A stretch of DNA of 64,000 nt from contig NZ_VSRY01000102.1 in assembly GCF_008271805.1 (NCBI RefSeq), positions 1 through 64,000 of the forward strand, in the 5' to 3' direction. Positions 1-8,763 of this stretch are shown here, piece by piece. Within the stretch, counting starts at the first letter, position 1; every line of letters starts with the position of its first letter. The notes under the pieces were generated by a model that was not told the origin of the DNA, ran no database searches, and was given only the letters and a program-made list of their open reading frames with translations. A program made the position numbers and the translations under genes. The stretch comes from Streptomyces sp. TRM49041. Its GTDB lineage: Bacteria; Actinomycetota; Actinomycetes; Streptomycetales; Streptomycetaceae.

Positions 1-2
1 GG

Positions 3-1010
3 GCCGCCGGGGCTCCGCTCCGGCGGATCGCCGCCGACGGGGCCTCCGTGAGCGCCATCGCCGGGGCGCTCGGCAAGGGCTCGGGCACCGTCTCCAAGCT
101 GATGGGGTTCTTCGGCGGCGCCCTCACCGTCGCCGCCGGCGCGATGACCGCCGTCAACGTGGCCATGCGGGCCAACCCGTTCGGTTTCGTCCTCGGCCTC
201 GTCACACCGCTCATCGGCTATCTGATCGACTACGCGCTCAACTCCGAGGCGGGACAGAAGATCATCAAGCGGGTCTTCGACCAGGTGCTCAAGGTCTTCC
301 GGGCGATCTGGAAGTTCCTGGGTCCCGTCGTCCGGGTGTACGCCAAGGTGATCTCGCTCTACTTCAAGGCCGTCCGCACCGTCGTCACCGGCGTCCTGAA
401 GGCCGTCGGTGCCGTCATCTCAGGGGGCTTCAACGGCGCCCGCCGTGCCATCGCGTCGGCCACCCGGGCGCTGACCGGGATCGTCCGCGCCGCCTGGAAG
501 GGCATCAAGACCGTCGTCAAGCCCGTCCTGAACTGGATCAGCAAGAAGATCCCGGACATGTTCAAGCGGGTCAAGGACGCCATGACCCGGACGCTCAACG
601 GCATAGGCGGCTTCGTCACGACCGGCCTCCAGAGCGTCGCCGGCGCGATCACCGGCGCCGTCAACGGCCTGATCGCCTTCGCCAACTGGGTCGTCGACGG
701 ACTGAACAGCGGCCTCAGCTTCAACATCCTCGGCAAGAAGTTCGGCGTCGACCTGCCGAGGATCCCTGAACTCGCCGAGGGCGGCGTCGTCGACCCGGCC
801 GGCACACCCGGCGTCGCCGCCGTACGGCCGCTGTCCGCCGTCGAGTGGCTGCGCCCGGCCGAGCCCGGCCATCCCGCGTCACCGCACGCCGCCGCCCCGG
901 CGCCCGTGCCCGACGACCGCGCGGTGCTGCACACATACCGCGAACCCGAGGGGCGCAGCGCCCTCGCCATCGCCGAGGACCTGCTGTTCCTGTACCGGAC
1001 GGCAGCATGA
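3..1010 (+). CDS. Phage tail tape measure protein, C-terminal part
   Basis: The reading frame is open from the first bases of the window, so the gene begins upstream; a GTG at 48 is only an internal codon. About 335 residues are visible. They are Ala/Gly/Val-rich with several long hydrophobic or amphipathic helices, many lysines and arginines, and a final segment with the motif LAEGGVVDPAGTPG, a common feature at the C-terminus of tape measure proteins (IPxLAEGG). Tape measure proteins set tail length and are ejected with the genome in siphoviruses. The following genes are distal tail and hub proteins, which fits the usual order. It could instead belong to a tail-only particle; the capsid genes would lie outside the window. 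Confidence 0.8.
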   Translation, partial: AAGAPLRRIAADGASVSAIAGALGKGSGTVSKLMGFFGGALTVAAGAMTAVNVAMRANPFGFVLGLVTPLIGYLIDYALNSEAGQKIIKRVFDQVLKVFRAIWKFLGPVVRVYAKVISLYFKAVRTVVTGVLKAVGAVISGGFNGARRAIASATRALTGIVRAAWKGIKTVVKPVLNWISKKIPDMFKRVKDAMTRTLNGIGGFVTTGLQSVAGAITGAVNGLIAFANWVVDGLNSGLSFNILGKKFGVDLPRIPELAEGGVVDPAGTPGVAAVRPLSAVEWLRPAEPGHPASPHAAAPAPVPDDRAVLHTYREPEGRSALAIAEDLLFLYRTAA

Positions 1011-1033
1011 AGGAAGTGAGGTGACGGCCCGCC

Positions 1034-1969
1034 ATGGCCGAGATCACAGAAACGAAGAGGGACAAGAGGGCACCCGGCTCACTGATCACCCGCGACGGGC
1101 AGATCCAGTGGGCCGGACTGCTGATGGGCCCCGGAACGCCCTACGAGATCGACCGCACCGGCCTCACCGGCTGGGACGACCTCCCGGCCCTGGACACCGG
1201 CGACATCCCGCGCCCCGACCAGCACGGCTCCTGGCCCGGTGCCCGCTGGGCGCAGCCCCGGCTCGTCGGCGCGACGGTCTGGCTGCTGCCGCCGTCGATC
1301 GCCGACGCCCGGGCGGTCACCGCCGCGTTCCGGGGCGCGACCGGAGCGGACGGCGGTGAGCAGTGGCTCGCGGTGCGGCTGCACGGCGAGACCCTCGCCG
1401 TACGGGCCCGGATCAGCCGCCGCGTCGTCCCACAGGACCGCGGGTACGTGTCGCAGGGCACGTCCAGGGCGAGCCTGCAGTGGACGGCGACCGACCCGCG
1501 CCGCTTCGGCGCCATGGAGCGGCAGGGCCGCGCCACCCTGCCCGTCTCCGAACCCGGCCTCGTCTGGGACGACCCGGGCGGGCTCGGGCTGAGCTGGCCC
1601 CTGGACTGGGGCGGCACCGGCGGCGCGGGCACCCTGACCGCCGTCAACGCGGGCGGCGCGCCCGCCCACCCGGTCGTCGAGTTCCACGGGCCGGTCCGCC
1701 GCCCCACCCTGACCCGGCTCAGCGACGGGCGGCGGCTCCAGTACGACATCGTGCTGGGCGCCGGGGACGTCCTCACCGTCGACACCGAGGTCGGCACGGT
1801 CCTGCTCAACGGCACCGCGTCCCGGCTCTACACCGCCACCTCCCAGTCCGCGCCCGAGCAGCTCTTCCAGCTCGAACCCGGCAGCACGGGGCTGGCCTTC
1901 CACTCCGACGACGCCACCCCCGACCCGCGCGCCTCCGCGCTGGTCCGCTGGCGCGACGCCCACTGGTGA
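1034..1969 (+). CDS. Distal tail (Dit-like) phage tail family protein
   Basis: A 311-residue protein starting at an ATG 23 bases after the tape measure stop, behind a GGAAGTGAGGTG ribosome-binding stretch. Its size, place directly after the tape measure gene, and the pattern around residues 130-160 (TDPRRFG preceded by an RxSLQW-like strand) resemble the siphovirus Dit / phage tail family proteins that form the hub between tail tube and fibres. The C-terminal part (about 215-311) is beta-rich and contains a galectin-like segment LTVDTEVGTVLLNG. Family assignment rests on these motifs and on context, not on a search. Confidence 0.72.
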   Translation: MAEITETKRDKRAPGSLITRDGQIQWAGLLMGPGTPYEIDRTGLTGWDDLPALDTGDIPRPDQHGSWPGARWAQPRLVGATVWLLPPSIADARAVTAAFRGATGADGGEQWLAVRLHGETLAVRARISRRVVPQDRGYVSQGTSRASLQWTATDPRRFGAMERQGRATLPVSEPGLVWDDPGGLGLSWPLDWGGTGGAGTLTAVNAGGAPAHPVVEFHGPVRRPTLTRLSDGRRLQYDIVLGAGDVLTVDTEVGTVLLNGTASRLYTATSQSAPEQLFQLEPGSTGLAFHSDDATPDPRASALVRWRDAHW

Positions 1970-2045
1970 CCGGACACGCCCGACCGGAAAAGCCGGAACC
2001 GACACACCCCTTCCCCCAGCACCTTCGCCTTCCCAGGAGGACGAC

Positions 2046-3245
2046 ATGCCCGTGCGCAGCGCATGGCTGATCAACCGCACCGAGACCAACTCCGGCCAGT
2101 CCCGCACCGACACCCGGCTCGCACCCATCGGCACGATGGCCCCGACCGGGGCGCTCACCAGCGCCGCCGGTGTCATCCCGGGGTCCACGGACGGCGAGTA
2201 CCTGATGTCCGCCCTGTACGTGTTCGGCGAGGCCGCGGGGATGACCGCCGCGGTCGCCCCGGGCCGCGCCGTCGTCCAGGGCCTCGCGGGCGCCGGGGCG
2301 TACCCGGTGGCGCTCACCGACTACACGCCGATCACGTTCGCCGACGGCGACGCCAACAACCCGCGCATCGACCTGGTCGTGCTGCGGGTGTACGACACGC
2401 AGTACGACGCCAGCGACCGCACCGAGGCCGTACTGGAGATCGTCCAGGGCACTCCGGACGGCACCCCCGAGGTCCCGGCAACGCCGGAGGCGTCGCTTCC
2501 GCTCGCCCGGGTCACCGTCCCGGCCGGGGCGTCCGTCGGCACGGGCGGGCTGGACTGGGCGACCGCGGTGTACGACCTGCGCGTGCCCACCGTCGCGGTC
2601 GGCGGCATCCTCGCCGAGTCGTGGAACCGGGAGGTCCCGGGCGGCTACGTCGGCCAGTACCGGGACACGGGCACCCGCCTGCAGCGCTGGGAGGGCGCCC
2701 GCTGGGCCTCCTATCCCCGGCAGGTCGGCGGCATCGCCCCGCAGGGCGCGCTCGCGGCCGGCGAGTACACCGGGCAGTACCGGGACGAGGCCGGGCGGCT
2801 CCAGCGCTGGGACGGCGCGGTGTGGCGCCCGGCGGTGCCCTCCACGGCGTTCGTGTACGACAACGACGGCGGCTACACCAGCTCCACCACCTATGTGGAG
2901 GCCATCACCGACACGACCCAGCCCACCATCAGCGCCACCTTCACAGTCCCCGCCTCCGGCAAGGTGCTGGTGACCGTGGGCTTCAACGGCCGGGCCGGGG
3001 TCGAGGGCCAGTGGGCCCGGATGTCCGCCAACATCCGCAAGAACGGCGCCCTGGTCCTCGCCGCCCACGAGACCCGCTCCGCCATCGCCGCGAACAACCG
3101 CTCCTACTCCGTCTCGACCACCTTCCCGGTGACCGGGCTGGAGGTCGGCGCCACCTACACCGCCGTGTCCGCCCACGCCTCGTCCGCGACCACCAACAAG
3201 TGCTGGTTCGACAACCGGTTCATCCGCGTCGACCCGTGGCTGTGA
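2046..3245 (+). CDS. Phage tail-associated structural protein with a duplicated GQYRD motif
   Basis: A 399-residue protein with an excellent AGGAGG site 7 bases before the ATG. The N-terminal ~190 residues resemble baseplate-type proteins (a run ending DANNPRIDLVVLRVYD). Residues about 200-260 contain two copies of a short unit, G-Y-x-GQYRD-x-G-x-RLQRW-[ED]-GA-x-W. The last ~120 residues look like a beta-sandwich receptor-binding domain rich in Thr, Ser and Val. It sits between the Dit-like gene and the hub gene and is separated from the next ATG by 10 bases, so it is co-transcribed with the tail operon. I do not recognise an exact family; a tail appendage or receptor-binding role is inferred. 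Confidence 0.65.
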   Translation: MPVRSAWLINRTETNSGQSRTDTRLAPIGTMAPTGALTSAAGVIPGSTDGEYLMSALYVFGEAAGMTAAVAPGRAVVQGLAGAGAYPVALTDYTPITFADGDANNPRIDLVVLRVYDTQYDASDRTEAVLEIVQGTPDGTPEVPATPEASLPLARVTVPAGASVGTGGLDWATAVYDLRVPTVAVGGILAESWNREVPGGYVGQYRDTGTRLQRWEGARWASYPRQVGGIAPQGALAAGEYTGQYRDEAGRLQRWDGAVWRPAVPSTAFVYDNDGGYTSSTTYVEAITDTTQPTISATFTVPASGKVLVTVGFNGRAGVEGQWARMSANIRKNGALVLAAHETRSAIAANNRSYSVSTTFPVTGLEVGATYTAVSAHASSATTNKCWFDNRFIRVDPWL

Positions 3246-3255
3246 GGCGACGCCG

Positions 3256-4362
3256 ATGAGCAGCCCCGTCACCACACCCGTCTACCGTGCGGTCTTCTGC
3301 GACCTCCGCACCGACCAGGTGCTGGACGTCATGCCGCTGACGGAGACGAAGTTCGACGACTACATCGGCAAGGCCGGTTCGCTGTCCGCCACCGTCCCGC
3401 TCCCGGAGGCCCGGCTGGCCGCCCGGGCGCGGGCCGCGCTCCAGCCGGGGCGCACCGCCGTGTGGCTGGAGCGCGACGGCGACATCTGGTGGGGCGGCGT
3501 GCTGTGGACCTGCACCCCGTCCGCCGACGACAAGGGCCGGCTCACGGTCCGGTTCCAGGCCGGCACGTTCGACTCGTACCTGGACCACCGGATCCTCTCC
3601 GGCGACATGGTCGGCACCGCGACCGACCAGTTCGACATCGCCCGCGCCCTGGTGGGCCACGCCCAGGAGCAGCCGGGCGGTGACATCGGCATCAGCCTGG
3701 GCCCCGAGATGTCGGGGGTCCGGCGGGACTTCGCCTACGGGTACTCCGCGCTGGCCCGGGTCCGGGAACTGCTCGACAAGCTGGCCAAGCTCGCCGACGG
3801 CTTCGAGTGGCGGATCCACTGCCACCGCGACGCCCAGGGCCGCCGCGTCAAACGGCTCCAGCTCGGCCACCCGAGGATCGAGACAGGGCACGCGGACATC
3901 GTCCTCGACCACCCGGGCCCGGTCGTCACATACAGCCTGCCCACGGACTCGACCGTGCAGGCCAACGTGTGGGTGGCACGCGGCGAGTCCGCCAACACCG
4001 ACCAGTCGCAGGACTCCGTGCCGCTCACCGTGAGCGTCGAGGAGCCGGCCGACCTGGCCGCCGGCTGGCCCCGGCTGGAGCGCACCTCCGACCACAGCGG
4101 CGTGAAGGACGAGGCGACGCTGCGGTCCCTGGGTCTCGCCGAACTGGCCCGGCAGCGCAGGCCGGAGACCATCCCCGAGATCACCGTCCGGCTGGACGGA
4201 CGGATCACCCCGGCGCTGCTCGGCGCCCGGATCCGGCTGCGCGTCCACGACCTGTGGCACCCGGACGGGCTCGATGCGCCGTACCGGATCGTCGGACTCG
4301 CCGTGAACCCGCCGCAGCGCACCAAGGCCGAGACGGCCACGCTCTATCTGGAAGGGGTGTAA
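3256..4362 (+). CDS. Tail hub/minor tail protein (Gp37-like)
   Basis: A 368-residue protein starting 10 bases after the previous stop. The order of elements matches the siphovirus ReqiPepy6 Gp37-like / baseplate hub family: an N-terminal beta domain (VYRAVFCDLRTDQVLDVMPL), a WWGGVLW strand, a central helix with LLDKLAKLADGFEWRI, and a C-terminal oligosaccharide-binding-like part ending in LYLEGV. Proteins of this family close the tail tip and link tube to fibre. The call is from remembered family patterns plus position after Dit; an unrelated Tal-type protein is the main alternative. Confidence 0.65.
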   Translation: MSSPVTTPVYRAVFCDLRTDQVLDVMPLTETKFDDYIGKAGSLSATVPLPEARLAARARAALQPGRTAVWLERDGDIWWGGVLWTCTPSADDKGRLTVRFQAGTFDSYLDHRILSGDMVGTATDQFDIARALVGHAQEQPGGDIGISLGPEMSGVRRDFAYGYSALARVRELLDKLAKLADGFEWRIHCHRDAQGRRVKRLQLGHPRIETGHADIVLDHPGPVVTYSLPTDSTVQANVWVARGESANTDQSQDSVPLTVSVEEPADLAAGWPRLERTSDHSGVKDEATLRSLGLAELARQRRPETIPEITVRLDGRITPALLGARIRLRVHDLWHPDGLDAPYRIVGLAVNPPQRTKAETATLYLEGV

Positions 4363-4365
4363 CCC

Positions 4366-5082
4366 GTGGCGATCATCCCCACCGATCTGCTGGACCGCAT
4401 CCGCGACCTGGAACGCCAGGTACGGGACCTGATGGGCAGCGCCAACACCAACCCGGCGCTGAACCAGATCTCGGGCGGCGAGGTGGTCATCGGCGACGGC
4501 GGACGGCTCCGGGTGCGCACCGCGAGCGGCGAGGACCTGCTGTACCTGGGGCAGGTCGAGCCCGACCGGGACGCGCAGACCGCGCAGCAGGGGCTGCTCG
4601 TGCGCCGGGACGACGGCTCGCTGGCGCTGACGGTGTGGACCGGCACGCCGGACACACTGCCGGTGCAGCCGGTCCAGATCTTCGACCGCAAGGGCAATGT
4701 CGTCGTCGCCGACGACGCCCGGCAGCGCGGCCTCGCCCGGCCGTACATCCCGTACCCGCTGCCCGAGCCCGTCGCGTCGGCCCGCTGGGAGTCCACCGGC
4801 GCCACGACCTGGACGACGCTCTACCGGGGCCCCGGCATCGCCCAGCACCCGCGCGTGCACTGCCGGATCGCCGTCGAGGGCGCGGCCGGGGCGCAGGTGC
4901 GGCTGCTGGTGGACGGTGCGCAGGTGGGGCCGGTGGGCGCCCCCGGCGCCGAGCTGGTCTTCACCGAGCCACTGGCGGCGGCGTACAGCGCGACCGTCAC
5001 GTTCGAGGTGCAGGCGAAGGTGGCCACGGCCGGCGACACGGTCCGCTGCCACCCCCTGGCCCTGTACGGCGTCCAGTCCTGA
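4366..5082 (+). CDS. Tail tip-associated hypothetical protein
   Basis: A 238-residue protein starting at a GTG four bases after the previous stop, so translation is probably coupled. The N-terminus (LLDRIRDLERQVRDLMGS) is a short coiled coil, followed by beta-rich sequence with a GGEVVIGDGGRLRV segment. Such coiled-coil plus beta-strand proteins in phage operons are often trimeric tip or fibre-attachment components. No catalytic motif is visible. Function beyond tail structure is not recognised. Confidence 0.6.
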   Translation: MAIIPTDLLDRIRDLERQVRDLMGSANTNPALNQISGGEVVIGDGGRLRVRTASGEDLLYLGQVEPDRDAQTAQQGLLVRRDDGSLALTVWTGTPDTLPVQPVQIFDRKGNVVVADDARQRGLARPYIPYPLPEPVASARWESTGATTWTTLYRGPGIAQHPRVHCRIAVEGAAGAQVRLLVDGAQVGPVGAPGAELVFTEPLAAAYSATVTFEVQAKVATAGDTVRCHPLALYGVQS

Positions 5083-5158
5083 CGCCCACGGCCGCGTACG
5101 GCGATCGAGCTCACGCCCCGCCCAGCCCCTGGAACCACCCGAGCAAGGAGACATCCTC

Positions 5159-6604
5159 GTGCTGCCCGAAACCATCCCGACCGTGAGCGTCACCGCTCGC
5201 TATCTCGCCCCCGACGGCCGCCCGCTGAACGGCACCGTCGAGTTCCGGCCGCCCGCGCTGCTCACCCACGCCGAGGCCGACCTGTTCCTGGGCGGGCCCA
5301 CGCGCGCGACGCTGGACGCCGAGGGACGCATCACCCTCACCCTGCCGGCCACCGACGCGCCCGGCTGGAACCCGGTCAACTGGACGTACACCGTCACCGA
5401 GAAGCTCTCCGGGATCACCCGGCGGCGCGTCTACCAGATCGCCCTGCCCGCGTCGGCCCCGGCCGTCGACCTCGCCGACATGGCCCCGGCCGACCCGAAC
5501 GCCCCGAACTATGTGGCGGTCCCGGGCCCGGCGGGGCCGCCCGGCGCACCGGGACCACAGGGCCCGGCCGGTGCGGTCACCTCCGTCAACGGCCACACCG
5601 AACCCGTCATCGTGCTGACCGCCGACGACGTGGCGGCCGTCCCCGCCGACCGGGCCGGCGCGCCCGGCGGCGTCGCGACGCTCGGCGCCGACGGCCTCGT
5701 CACACCCGCCCAACTGCCGGGCGGCGGCGGCCAGGTCGCCTCCGTCAACGGGAAGACCGGCGTGGTCGAGCTGACCGCCGCCGATCTGGGCGCCCTGACC
5801 CAGGCCGCCGGCGACGCCCGGTACCTGAGCATAGACGCGGCACCCGTCACCTCCGTCAACGGCGACGTCGGCGCCGTACAGCTGAGCGCCGCCGATGTCG
5901 CGGCGGTCCCGGCGGGCACCGCGCTGCTGCTGGCCGGGGACCAGACGGTGGCCGGCGCCAAGACGTTCCAGACCCCGCCGGCCACCGCCGCCGACCCGGC
6001 GTCCCCCGACCAGCTGGTCCGCCGCGGGTATGTGGACGCGGTGTCCGCCGCGGGCACCTGGTCGCCGGCCTCGGTGGGCTTCGCCGGGTGGTCGTTCGAC
6101 CCGGCCGCCAGCTCCGGCAACTCGGTCCAGTACTGCATCAGCGGCTGGGTGTACCTGATCGGCGTCCCGCTGCACTCCGCCACCACCGTCGGCAACGTGG
6201 TGTTCTACGTGCCCGGCTATGTCGGCGGCACGCTGAGCTCCTCCTCGTACGCCGGTCTCTACACCGGCGCCGGAACGCGGGTCGGCCTCACCGCATCGCT
6301 GACCGGGCTGATCCCCGCCACCGAGGGCGAGACCGTCGTGTGCCCGCTGACCACCCCGTACCAGGCGCAGCCCGGCCTGTACTGGGTCGCGCTGGTCGTC
6401 AACGGCCCGAGCCCCAACAGCAACGGCCCGGCCTTCATGCGGGGCGCCGCCATGGGCGAGGCCCCGGGCGGCAGCGCCCGGATGCCGGGCTCGTTCATCC
6501 GGCACGGGCGGCTGAGCGTCACGGGGCAGACGTCGCTGCCCGCCTCGTTCAACCCGTCCACGGTGATGCCCGACGCCAACGCCATCTGGGCGGCGCTCTC
6601 CTGA
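5159..6604 (+). CDS. Collagen-like phage tail fibre protein
   Basis: Start chosen at the GTG at 5159, behind AAGGAG, giving 481 residues; the frame is open further upstream but lacks a start signal. Order of parts: an N-terminal beta domain (1-115) that resembles attachment domains; a short collagen-like Gly-X-Y run (GPAGPPGAPGPQGPAG) near 125-140; three copies of a unit [TA]SVNG-x-x-G/E-x-V-x-L[TS]A[AD]D[VL] between about 140 and 260, typical of tail fibre shafts; and a globular C-terminal domain (about 310-481), the likely receptor-binding head. Last structural gene before a terminator, with the lysis genes next. Confidence 0.75.
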   Translation: MLPETIPTVSVTARYLAPDGRPLNGTVEFRPPALLTHAEADLFLGGPTRATLDAEGRITLTLPATDAPGWNPVNWTYTVTEKLSGITRRRVYQIALPASAPAVDLADMAPADPNAPNYVAVPGPAGPPGAPGPQGPAGAVTSVNGHTEPVIVLTADDVAAVPADRAGAPGGVATLGADGLVTPAQLPGGGGQVASVNGKTGVVELTAADLGALTQAAGDARYLSIDAAPVTSVNGDVGAVQLSAADVAAVPAGTALLLAGDQTVAGAKTFQTPPATAADPASPDQLVRRGYVDAVSAAGTWSPASVGFAGWSFDPAASSGNSVQYCISGWVYLIGVPLHSATTVGNVVFYVPGYVGGTLSSSSYAGLYTGAGTRVGLTASLTGLIPATEGETVVCPLTTPYQAQPGLYWVALVVNGPSPNSNGPAFMRGAAMGEAPGGSARMPGSFIRHGRLSVTGQTSLPASFNPSTVMPDANAIWAALS

Positions 6605-6640
6605 CCGACCCGGCCCGGCGGACCCGACAGCCCCCACGGC

Positions 6641-6682
6641 CCCGCCCCGTATGCCGAAGACCGGCGCACGGGGCGGGCTTTT
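6641..6682 (+). terminator. Rho-independent terminator after tail fibre gene
   Basis: A 10-bp GC stem (6641-6650 with 6668-6677), with an inner GCCG/CGGC pairing in the loop, is followed by CTTTT. It separates the tail genes from the endolysin and suggests that the lysis genes have their own or readthrough expression. Confidence 0.75.
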
Positions 6683-6732
6683 CCGTACCCATGTACAACC
6701 CGTTCCACCCACGCACCACGGAAGGAGCCGCC

Positions 6733-7692
6733 ATGGCCACCCCACTCACCCCCGACAAGCTGCTAGCCGCCCTCCGCGCCGAGGGCGTCACCGTCGTCGA
6801 GCACGCCGGCTGGCGCACCAACGACCGCGACCACGTCGGCGCCTGGGGGCCGGTGAACGGTGTGATGATCCACCACACCGTCTCCAGCGGCACCGCCACG
6901 TCCGTCCAGCTCTGCTACGACGGATACGACCAGCTGCCCGGGCCGCTCTGCCACGGCGTGATCGCCAAGGACGGCACCGTCCACCTGGTCGGCGGCGGCC
7001 GCGCCAACCACGCGGGCGGCGGTGACCCGGCGGTCCTCCAGCGGGTGATCGCCGAGGACTACGGCGACCGGCCGCCCGCACCTCACGAGCACCAGGGCAG
7101 CCCGGGCGCCGTGGACGGCAACGCCCGGTTCTACGGCTTCGAGTGCGTGAACCTCGGCGACGGCGCCGACCCGTGGCCGGCGGCTCAGCTGGAGGCCGTC
7201 GAGCGGGCATCGGCCGCGATCTGCCGGGCCCACGGCTGGACCTCGAAGAGCGTCATCGGCCACTTGGAATGGTCCGACTGGAAGGTCGACCCGCGCGGCT
7301 TCACCATGCCGGCCATGCGGAACCGGATCGCCACCCGCCTGGGCACCGCCGCCACCAAGCCGGCCCCGGCGCGGACGGCCTCGCCCGCGCTCCGGCCGCC
7401 CGCGATCCCGGCGGTCGACCTGTCCCGGCTGGTCGCCGCGGCACGTCAGGACCCGCCCAGGGCGGGGACCCCCGTCTCGTACTCCGGCGCACGCGTCGTC
7501 GAGGCCGCTCTGGTCGCCGAGGGATTGCTGCCGAAGCCGTACGCCGACGGCCACTTCGGGACGGCCACCGTACGGGCGTACGCGGCCTGGCAGCGCAAGC
7601 TCGGCTACCGCGGCGCCGACGCCGACGGCATCCCCGGCCGGACCTCCCTCACCAGGCTCGGCGGCCGCCACGGCTTCACGGTCACCCCCTGA
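6733..7692 (+). CDS. Endolysin: N-acetylmuramoyl-L-alanine amidase with peptidoglycan-binding domain
   Basis: A 319-residue protein, ATG at 6733 behind GAAGGAG. Residues about 20-200 form an Amidase_2/PGRP domain: IHHTVSS gives the first zinc His (H47 or H48), IGHLEW the second (H177), and KVDPRGF the third ligand region (D186). This family cuts the amide bond between MurNAc and the stem peptide. A linker rich in Ala and Pro (200-240) joins a PG_binding_1-like domain (about 245-310; DGHFGTATVRAYAAWQ). No signal peptide is seen, so export would depend on the holin encoded next. Position after tail fibre and before the holin is typical of a phage lysis cassette. Confidence 0.88.
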   Translation: MATPLTPDKLLAALRAEGVTVVEHAGWRTNDRDHVGAWGPVNGVMIHHTVSSGTATSVQLCYDGYDQLPGPLCHGVIAKDGTVHLVGGGRANHAGGGDPAVLQRVIAEDYGDRPPAPHEHQGSPGAVDGNARFYGFECVNLGDGADPWPAAQLEAVERASAAICRAHGWTSKSVIGHLEWSDWKVDPRGFTMPAMRNRIATRLGTAATKPAPARTASPALRPPAIPAVDLSRLVAAARQDPPRAGTPVSYSGARVVEAALVAEGLLPKPYADGHFGTATVRAYAAWQRKLGYRGADADGIPGRTSLTRLGGRHGFTVTP

Positions 7693-7806
7693 CCGCCCGC
7701 CCCGGCGCTCCCCGGCCCGGGGCGCCCCGGCCAGGGCCCGGGCCCCGGCCGCCGACCGCGTCCTCCGTCCCCGCCCCCACCCCCGCCCCCTACGAGGAGC
7801 AGCCTG

Positions 7807-8064
7807 ATGTCCGAAGCCGCCAAGCGCACGGCCCGCACCGTCCTGCAGACCGCGGTCGGTATCGCCGTCGCCCTGCCCGCCCTGATCGACGCGGCGGGCC
7901 TGCCGGCGAGCCTTCCCTGGGTCGCCGCGGCACTCGCCGTCGCCGGTGCGCTGACCCGGGTGATGGCCGTCCCGGCCGTACAACCCCTGCTGCCGCCCTG
8001 GCTGCGCACCGGCACCGAACCGGCCGAGCCCGCCGGCAGCCCCGAACACAGGAGCCGCCCATGA
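7807..8064 (+). CDS. Holin-like small membrane protein
   Basis: An 85-residue protein, ATG 11 bases after a GAGGAG site. Two hydrophobic stretches (about 9-30 and 37-55) separated by a short turn, then a Pro-rich polar tail, fit a class II-type holin. Its stop overlaps the start of the next gene (ATGA), and it follows the endolysin, so a role in endolysin release is inferred from context. Confidence 0.68.
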   Translation: MSEAAKRTARTVLQTAVGIAVALPALIDAAGLPASLPWVAAALAVAGALTRVMAVPAVQPLLPPWLRTGTEPAEPAGSPEHRSRP

Positions 8065-8324
8065 CCGAGACCGACCCGAACGACCCGGTCGGGGTCGCCC
8101 TGGAGCTGGAGCGCCTGCGCGGCACCCTCGAAGCCGGGTTCGCCCGGGTCGACGGCTCCCTCGCCCTGCTGGTCCAGCGGAGCGACCAGACCGACCGGCA
8201 GCTCGCCGACCACGAGGCGCGCCTCGACTCCCTGGAGCGCGCGCGCTGGCCGCTGGCGAGCATCGGCGCGGTGGCCGCGTGCGCCGCCGTCGCCGTCGCG
8301 CTGTGGGAGATCACCCTCCGCTGA
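8061..8324 (+). CDS. Coiled-coil/TM protein, XhlA-like holin partner
   Basis: An 87-residue protein whose ATG overlaps the holin stop by four bases. Residues about 10-60 are a predicted coiled coil (LELERLRGTLEAGFARVDG and ADHEARLDSLERAR), and a single C-terminal membrane segment follows (LASIGAVAACAAVAVALW). The layout, soluble coiled coil then one TM helix, resembles XhlA-type proteins paired with holins in lysis modules. Function is inferred. Confidence 0.6.
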   Translation: MTETDPNDPVGVALELERLRGTLEAGFARVDGSLALLVQRSDQTDRQLADHEARLDSLERARWPLASIGAVAACAAVAVALWEITLR

Positions 8325-8329
8325 CCACG

Positions 8330-8363
8330 GCCGGGGCCCGGCAACGGCTTGCCGGGCCCCGGC
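8330..8363 (+). terminator. Perfect 15-bp hairpin ending the tail/lysis cluster
   Basis: Perfect inverted repeat 8330-8344 / 8349-8363 with a 4-base CGGC loop, directly after the stop of the last lysis gene. There is no T-run, as is common for Streptomyces terminators. Confidence 0.7.
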
Positions 8364-8462
8364 AACAACATCCCGTCAAGACAGCGCCAAAAAGGACCTG
8401 ACGCCCCGTCCGCTCTGCCAGGACAATGCATGGCACAGCGATTCGACTTACGGGGGTACGTC

Positions 8463-8750
8463 ATGGCGCACGAGCAGCGGCACACCTTCAGGAGCCTCGG
8501 CACGGACGGGGTCGGGTCCGACGCCGTCGAGACCGACGTCCGCCTGGCCGTCATCGAGTACGGCGACGTCCTCGCCGACTACGCCACGGCCGCGACCGCA
8601 CCGGACACACCCCCGGCGGTGGTCGACGACTACGCCATCGCCGTCGACGCCCTGTCCCTGGCCCGCCGCGTCCCGGCGGACGACGTCCCGCCGGTCCTGG
8701 CGGTGGGCGTCCGCGCCCTGCGCCGCGTTCATCTCGCCCTGCTGGGCTGA
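8463..8750 (+). CDS. Small hypothetical protein
   Basis: A 95-residue soluble protein. The ATG at 8463 follows a GGGGG stretch; an in-frame ATG at 8430 would add 11 residues. The sequence is acidic and helical (DVRLAVIEYGDVLADYATA, then ALSLARRVPADDVPPV) with no recognised motif. It lies between the lysis-cluster hairpin and a beta-propeller gene, with the next ATG 13 bases downstream, so the two are probably one transcript. Not obviously phage-derived. Confidence 0.55.
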   Translation: MAHEQRHTFRSLGTDGVGSDAVETDVRLAVIEYGDVLADYATAATAPDTPPAVVDDYAIAVDALSLARRVPADDVPPVLAVGVRALRRVHLALLG

Positions 8751-8763
8751 GCGAAAGGAAACC

